From positions 59,866,436 to 59,930,435 of the forward strand of contig CM070917.1 of NCBI GenBank assembly GCA_036417435.1: 64,000 nt of DNA. The letters are read 5' to 3'. Shown here piece after piece: positions 59,687 to 64,000 of the stretch. The translations under genes were made by a program, and so were the position numbers. Within the stretch, counting starts at the first letter, position 1. Every line of letters starts with the position of its first letter. Origin of the DNA: Inia geoffrensis (taxonomy: Eukaryota > Chordata > Mammalia > Artiodactyla > Iniidae). The notes under the pieces are model-generated. The model had not been told where the DNA came from. It made no database searches and was given only the letters and a program-made list of their open reading frames with translations.

Positions 59687-61834
59687 AAATGAAATAGTTT
59701 TTATTCTTGGCAACTACCAAGATGACCCCCAGAGGTTTCCAGTAGGACAGTAACAATCCACCCTGCAGCTTAACTTCATGAAGGAGGATGAAATCAAATC
59801 TATCATCTTAACATCAGGCCTCAGCCCTGTGTGAGCCGGCCTCGGGGAGGAGAGCAGGGTACCCGTGTGGAGGTGGTGATGTGGAGAATGTGGCACAGAT
59901 GTGGAGCAATGGAGACACAGCCATTCAGGGCTGACAGATCGCCTGCAGCAGCCCACCAAGTCTCCACAGCTCTGAGCCAAGTCAGTTAGAAGGGATTCAG
60001 GCCACTGCACTGTTCTCGGGGAGGAGCAGCCAGTATGCGCCCTCCAGCTCACTAGGGCTGGCTAACTGTGCAGCAATTTCATAAATGACAGTTGCTGCTA
60101 GATATTTCCTGCTACTTTACTTTGTCTCCAAATCCATCTAAAATTCACATTGGTGTCCCCAATGACTAAGAAAGCCTTTGTGCTTACTTTTAATTGTAGA
60201 TTGTCCTGTCCTGTGAAATAATAATTCAAACAAACAAAAAAAAGAAAACAACATTGCAGAATCTTAGGAGGGGCTGAGGGCTTTGTCTCAATTCCTCTCC
60301 TCCTCAAATGAAAACCATGTTGCTACAATAAAAAAAAGCCAGCTGAGGCAACAAGGTTCTAGGATCCCCACATTACTGGTGAGGAAACTGCAGCTCCAAT
60401 TTAACAGGCGCCAGTCCCAAGCCCACAAGGCAAGCACACTTTTAGAGGGCACAGTTAGGGCCTGCAGTTGGTGTCCCACATGCCTTTTTTACAACTGCTC
60501 CAACTCTCTGCTTAGTCCGTGCTGGTGTTGAAACTCAAATATCACTGAATTTGTGATCTTGCAAGACTGCAGACAACATAAACGACTCATCTATGTTTTT
60601 AAGAAGTTTCCCTCAAAGAGGTTTTCCAATCCACTTTTTAAATTAATTTATTCCTTTAGGAAGATTCACATTAGAAAGACAGTGGAATTATCAGCTGCCT
60701 AATCCACATCATTAATGGGAAGTAGCTATTTGAAGAGTATTAGAAATATTAAGAACAGGAACTCCTTCCTTGGATTTTTCATCCCACCCCTGCCTGCTGT
60801 GTCCATGGATGACAGCTGGTCCAGAGCAAAACTTCCCAGGAAGAATCCCCTCTGTGTGCCCTGCTAACTAAAGAGGAAGAAGCAGTGAGCCAGGCTTCTG
60901 GAAAGTTCCTTGTCTGGCACAAAGGACAACCTTCTCCTCGTCTACTATAGAGAAATGTTGCAAACGTGCCATGTGCCACTGGAGGTGAAGAAGTATCTTC
61001 AGCTGACCTCAAAAGCAAGAGGCCAGCTCTACTCTCAAGACATCAGTCCTTCTGCACCCCCTCCACCCGCTAGCCGCTCATGCTACAGTCACGGGAAGGG
61101 CTCTTACACAGATCAAGTCCAGAGGCAGAGTCTAGGGTCTAATCCCATAGCTCCCCCTTGTAAACCTGAAAATCACAAGATGGGATGGCAAGGAACACCT
61201 CACACACAGGGCACTTTCAGAGGCATGGCAGGGATGGGTTTGTACAATCCACCTCAGAGGAAGGGAGCTGCTGAGACACCACAGACTTGATGGGGTAAAA
61301 AGGTATGGTCACAGGACCTGCAGACGTCAACGTGAGATAATACAGAGCACCTGGAACATGAGAAGTGCACACAATAAATGGAGATTATTATGCAAATGAA
61401 ATTTAAAATGGCATTCTTAATCCTGTTTGTCCAGTCACAATGGACCAATGATCACATTCACGCATCACATCTCTCAGCTGGACAGCCAGTCGTCAGGGTG
61501 AAGCCCAGACAGGTCACTGCAAAAGGGCTCTACCCACGTGGACAAACTTCTCCCCTCACCCTACGTCCAGGAATCAATAAAGCAAAAACTACCAAAGAGA
61601 AAAAAGAGAATCCGTCACTGTACTTAGCACCAGCTGTACAACAGAAATAGCCCCTGGCACCGCCTTCAAGAAAAAAAACAAAAATACAGGTAAATATTCT
61701 AATTTCAAAATGTTGATGTTCTCCTTTCCTAAGGCACAGTTAAGAGGCCCCAGAGGAAAGCTGGTAATGCTGAGGGCTGTGCCTTGGAAAGGATGTGTCT
61801 GTGTCCCTGTGGGGCAGTGACGGTGGGGATGGCG
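59687..61834 (-). other. BIRC5: BIRC5 3' UTR
   Basis: The 2.1 kb downstream of the stop resembles the long 3' UTR of mammalian BIRC5. Examples are the block around 60,130-60,190 (rc: ACAATTAAAAGTAAGCACAA) and the terminal block at 59,690-59,810 (rc: CTGCAGGGTGGATTGTTAC, then GGAAACCTCTGG). It ends 12-15 bp after a poly(A) signal. No interspersed repeat interrupts it. Confidence 0.88.
59700..59705 (-). terminator. BIRC5: BIRC5 poly(A) signal AATAAA
   Basis: AATAAA on the minus strand is followed by the ACTATTTCATTTC type end known from BIRC5 mRNAs, so cleavage is expected near 59,687. Confidence 0.85.
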
Positions 61835-61987
<153 letters not shown>

Positions 61988-62021
61988 CTATATGGGGTAA
62001 ATGTCCTCATTCACCTCATCT

Positions 62022-62042
62022 GCCTCTCTCTCTCTCTCTCTC
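62022..62042 (+). repeat. (TC)n repeat
   Basis: A short TCTCTC run beside the next SINE. Confidence 0.9.
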
Positions 62043-62157
62043 TTTTTTCGGCCATGCCGCTCAGCTTGTGGGATCTCAGTTCTCCGATCAGGGATCAAAC
62101 CGAGGCCCCAGCAGTGAAAGCGCAGAGTCCTACCCACTGAACCGCTGGGGAATTCCC
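62043..62157 (-). mobile_element. short old-type CHR SINE in BIRC5 intron
   Basis: TTTTCGGCCATGCCGCTCAG to CTGAACCGCTGGGGAATTCC, diverged. Confidence 0.82.
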
Positions 62158-62209
62158 CTCAACTAGCTCTCATTTGAGCTGTCCCATAATAATTATAATA
62201 GGAAACACT

Positions 62210-62410
62210 GATGGACCGCTTTGCTTGTACCAAGCACCATTCTACCTGCTCCACTCACCCTAACTCACTCACTGCTCCATGTCCACATGAGGTAGGTGCC
62301 ACCTTTATCCCCATTACACAGATGAGGACACTGAGGTCCAGAGCAGCATCCAGCTCAGGGGTACCAGCTAGTCTGTGGCAGAGCCCTGCTCTTCCCCACT
62401 ACCCTACATT
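62210..62410 (+). repeat. MIR relic in BIRC5 intron
   Basis: ATGAGGTAGGTGCCACCTTT, then ACAGATGAGGACACTGAGGT. Confidence 0.72.
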
Positions 62411-63313
62411 GCTTCTGAAGCTCCCACAGAAAGTCCGGAGCCCTCCTCTTGTTCACTTAAACAGACGCTGTCAAGCATCAGCGTGCTCCTCAAACAGAGA
62501 AACCTTCCACCTGCAGCAGCTCTCTAAATCTGGCTTCCAACATTTCATTCTGCTAAGTGCTCTCTCCAGGGGGACAAATGACAATCACATCAACAAATCC
62601 AGAAACCTCCTCCCTTATTTTCACTCTCCTGATTTCTCTGCCACATTAAAAAACAAACAATAGACTTTTATTGGGTTAAATGTTTTCTAATAAGAAAAAC
62701 AATAGAGGTAACTTGTTTTCAAAAGAAGGTGGCAGCGATGCAGTAGCAGGAGCAGAGAGCACGTGGTGCACTCCAGGGTCAGACCCTGAGCCCCGGCGCT
62801 ACCTCAGCCGCACACGTGCCCAGCGTCAGGCCCAGGTGGCTGCCTGACCAGTGGTCCTGTCGAACTGACCAGCAGCATCTCAATTAAATGCAGGGTCTCA
62901 GAAATTCACAGCATCATGACAAACAACGCTTGTTCCTCTTTTTCAGTATTTGTAAACTGCAACACATAATTATCTCACCTGGATAAACGTTTGCCTTAAA
63001 GCTGTGTGCTGCAATCCCATAATTGACTTAATAAATGGTTTAAAAGATCAGCTCCCAACCTTATTTCCACCCCACGGTACAGTCGAGGTCTGCACGCCAT
63101 CCCACCTCCAGTAGCTATGTACCCTAGAGGGGCCATCCAGGAGCTCTAGCAGGAAGCAGACAGGCCTCTGGTTATGCCCATTCCCTGCACTCTGACCCCA
63201 AACCTTACTGTCCACATCCATTCACATGCAAATGTGCCTAGGGACACAAGGGGACCTGAATTTTTATATCAGTGATAAATTATTTGCAACAAACCTCAAA
63301 ATTGGGTGTCACT

Positions 63314-63462
63314 CTAGAGCAGCCCTGACAGAATTTTTTGCAATGATGAAAATGTTCAGTTGTCTGCACCGTCCAGTAGTCACTGGCCACATGTTGCTAT
63401 GAGCAGATAAAATGCTGCTAGTGCCACTGAAGGACTGAATTCTACATTTTCTTTGATTTCCT
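63314..63462. repeat. hAT-like DNA transposon relic, truncated by SINE
   Basis: CTAGAGCAGCCCTGACAGAA, then CACTGGCCACATGTTGCTAT, resembles a common old hAT-type repeat. Its right side is replaced by the SINE at 63,463. Confidence 0.5.
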
Positions 63463-63587
63463 TTTCTTTCTTTTTATCGGCTGCGCCGCATGGCTTCCAG
63501 GATCTTAGTTCCCCGATCAGGGATCGAACCTGTGCCCTCGGCAGTGAAAGCATGGAGTCCTAACCACTGGACTGTCAGGGAATTCCC
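63463..63587 (-). mobile_element. short old-type CHR SINE in BIRC5 intron
   Basis: TTTTATCGGCTGCGCCGCAT to CACTGGACTGTCAGGGAATT. Confidence 0.84.
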
Positions 63588-63678
63588 CCCAAATATATAC
63601 ATTTTTAAATGATCTGGGGGACTTCTCACAGCTTTCTCACAACTGTTCCTGAAGTACACAAAGCTTGTCTTTCACCTA

Positions 63679-63893
63679 GAACAGGACTGGCAAACTACAC
63701 CCTGTGGGACACATCCATCCAGCCCATGGCCCGTTCTTAACCCAATGGCTAAGAATGCTTTTTACATTTTTAAACACTTGTGGAAAAAAACAAAGAAAGA
63801 ATAATCTCTAACTGAAACGCTGTGGCCCACGAAGGCTAAATACTTACCACCTGTGGCACTTCACAGAAAATGAGCTGACCCCTATCCTCGAAG
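63679..63893. repeat. hAT-like DNA transposon relic
   Basis: The ends AGGACTGGCAAACTAC and GAAAATGAGCTGACCCCT are diverged inverted repeats of a familiar mammalian DNA-transposon type. The family is not named here. Confidence 0.5.
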
Positions 63894-64000
63894 GCCCTCC
63901 CTAGCCCCCGTCCCAATTCCAGCACTGCAGTTCCCAAGACCTCCATCGAATACACCGCTTTACTGACCACTGATTTCTTCTCACTTCCTGAAAAAATTTT

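Overview
The window is nuclear DNA of a mammal, almost certainly a cetacean. Ten young copies of the short tRNA-Glu-derived CHR SINE (starting GGGCTTCCCTGGTGG and ending in an A tract), several longer CHR relatives and artiodactyl-type L1 pieces fill it. I saw none of the BovB or Bov-A repeats expected of ruminants. Gene content places it in the segment corresponding to human 17q25.3, in the order (SOCS3 side) - THA1 - TMEM235 - BIRC5.

Positions 1 to about 45,890 are intergenic. They hold SINEs, old L1, L2 and MIR relics, simple repeats and a few unique AT-rich or motif-rich blocks that may be regulatory. No exon can be supported there except one retrocopy. The most structured part is 38,624-43,498. 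A Tigger DNA transposon with intact TA-flanked ends contains a full-length TAF13 retrocopy with an unbroken 124-codon reading frame. The 3' UTR of that retrocopy contains a 5'-truncated L1. Two CHR SINEs lie in the Tigger arms. Target-site duplications at each level give the order of events.

From 45,890 to 51,611 lies THA1 (threonine aldolase 1) on the plus strand. It has a CpG-rich promoter with two ZNF143-type motifs and seven recognisable exons, but the gene is broken. The expected start codon reads GTG, the exon 4 donor is gone, exon 6 is frameshifted, and the last exon has an in-frame TGA and a 1-bp deletion. The conserved substrate-binding arginine is glutamine. Facing it on the minus strand at 54,850-54,978 is a decayed first exon of TMEM235 (claudin-like four-pass membrane protein) with a lost start codon, deletions and a frameshift; I could not find its other exons. 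Two convergent neighbours therefore appear to have been lost.

From 59,687 to 64,000 lies the 3' end of BIRC5 (survivin) on the minus strand: a complete 3' UTR with poly(A) signal, the terminal coding exon and part of the preceding intron. This gene looks intact. Most open reading frames in the window come from SINE consensus sequence or GC-rich DNA and are not genes.
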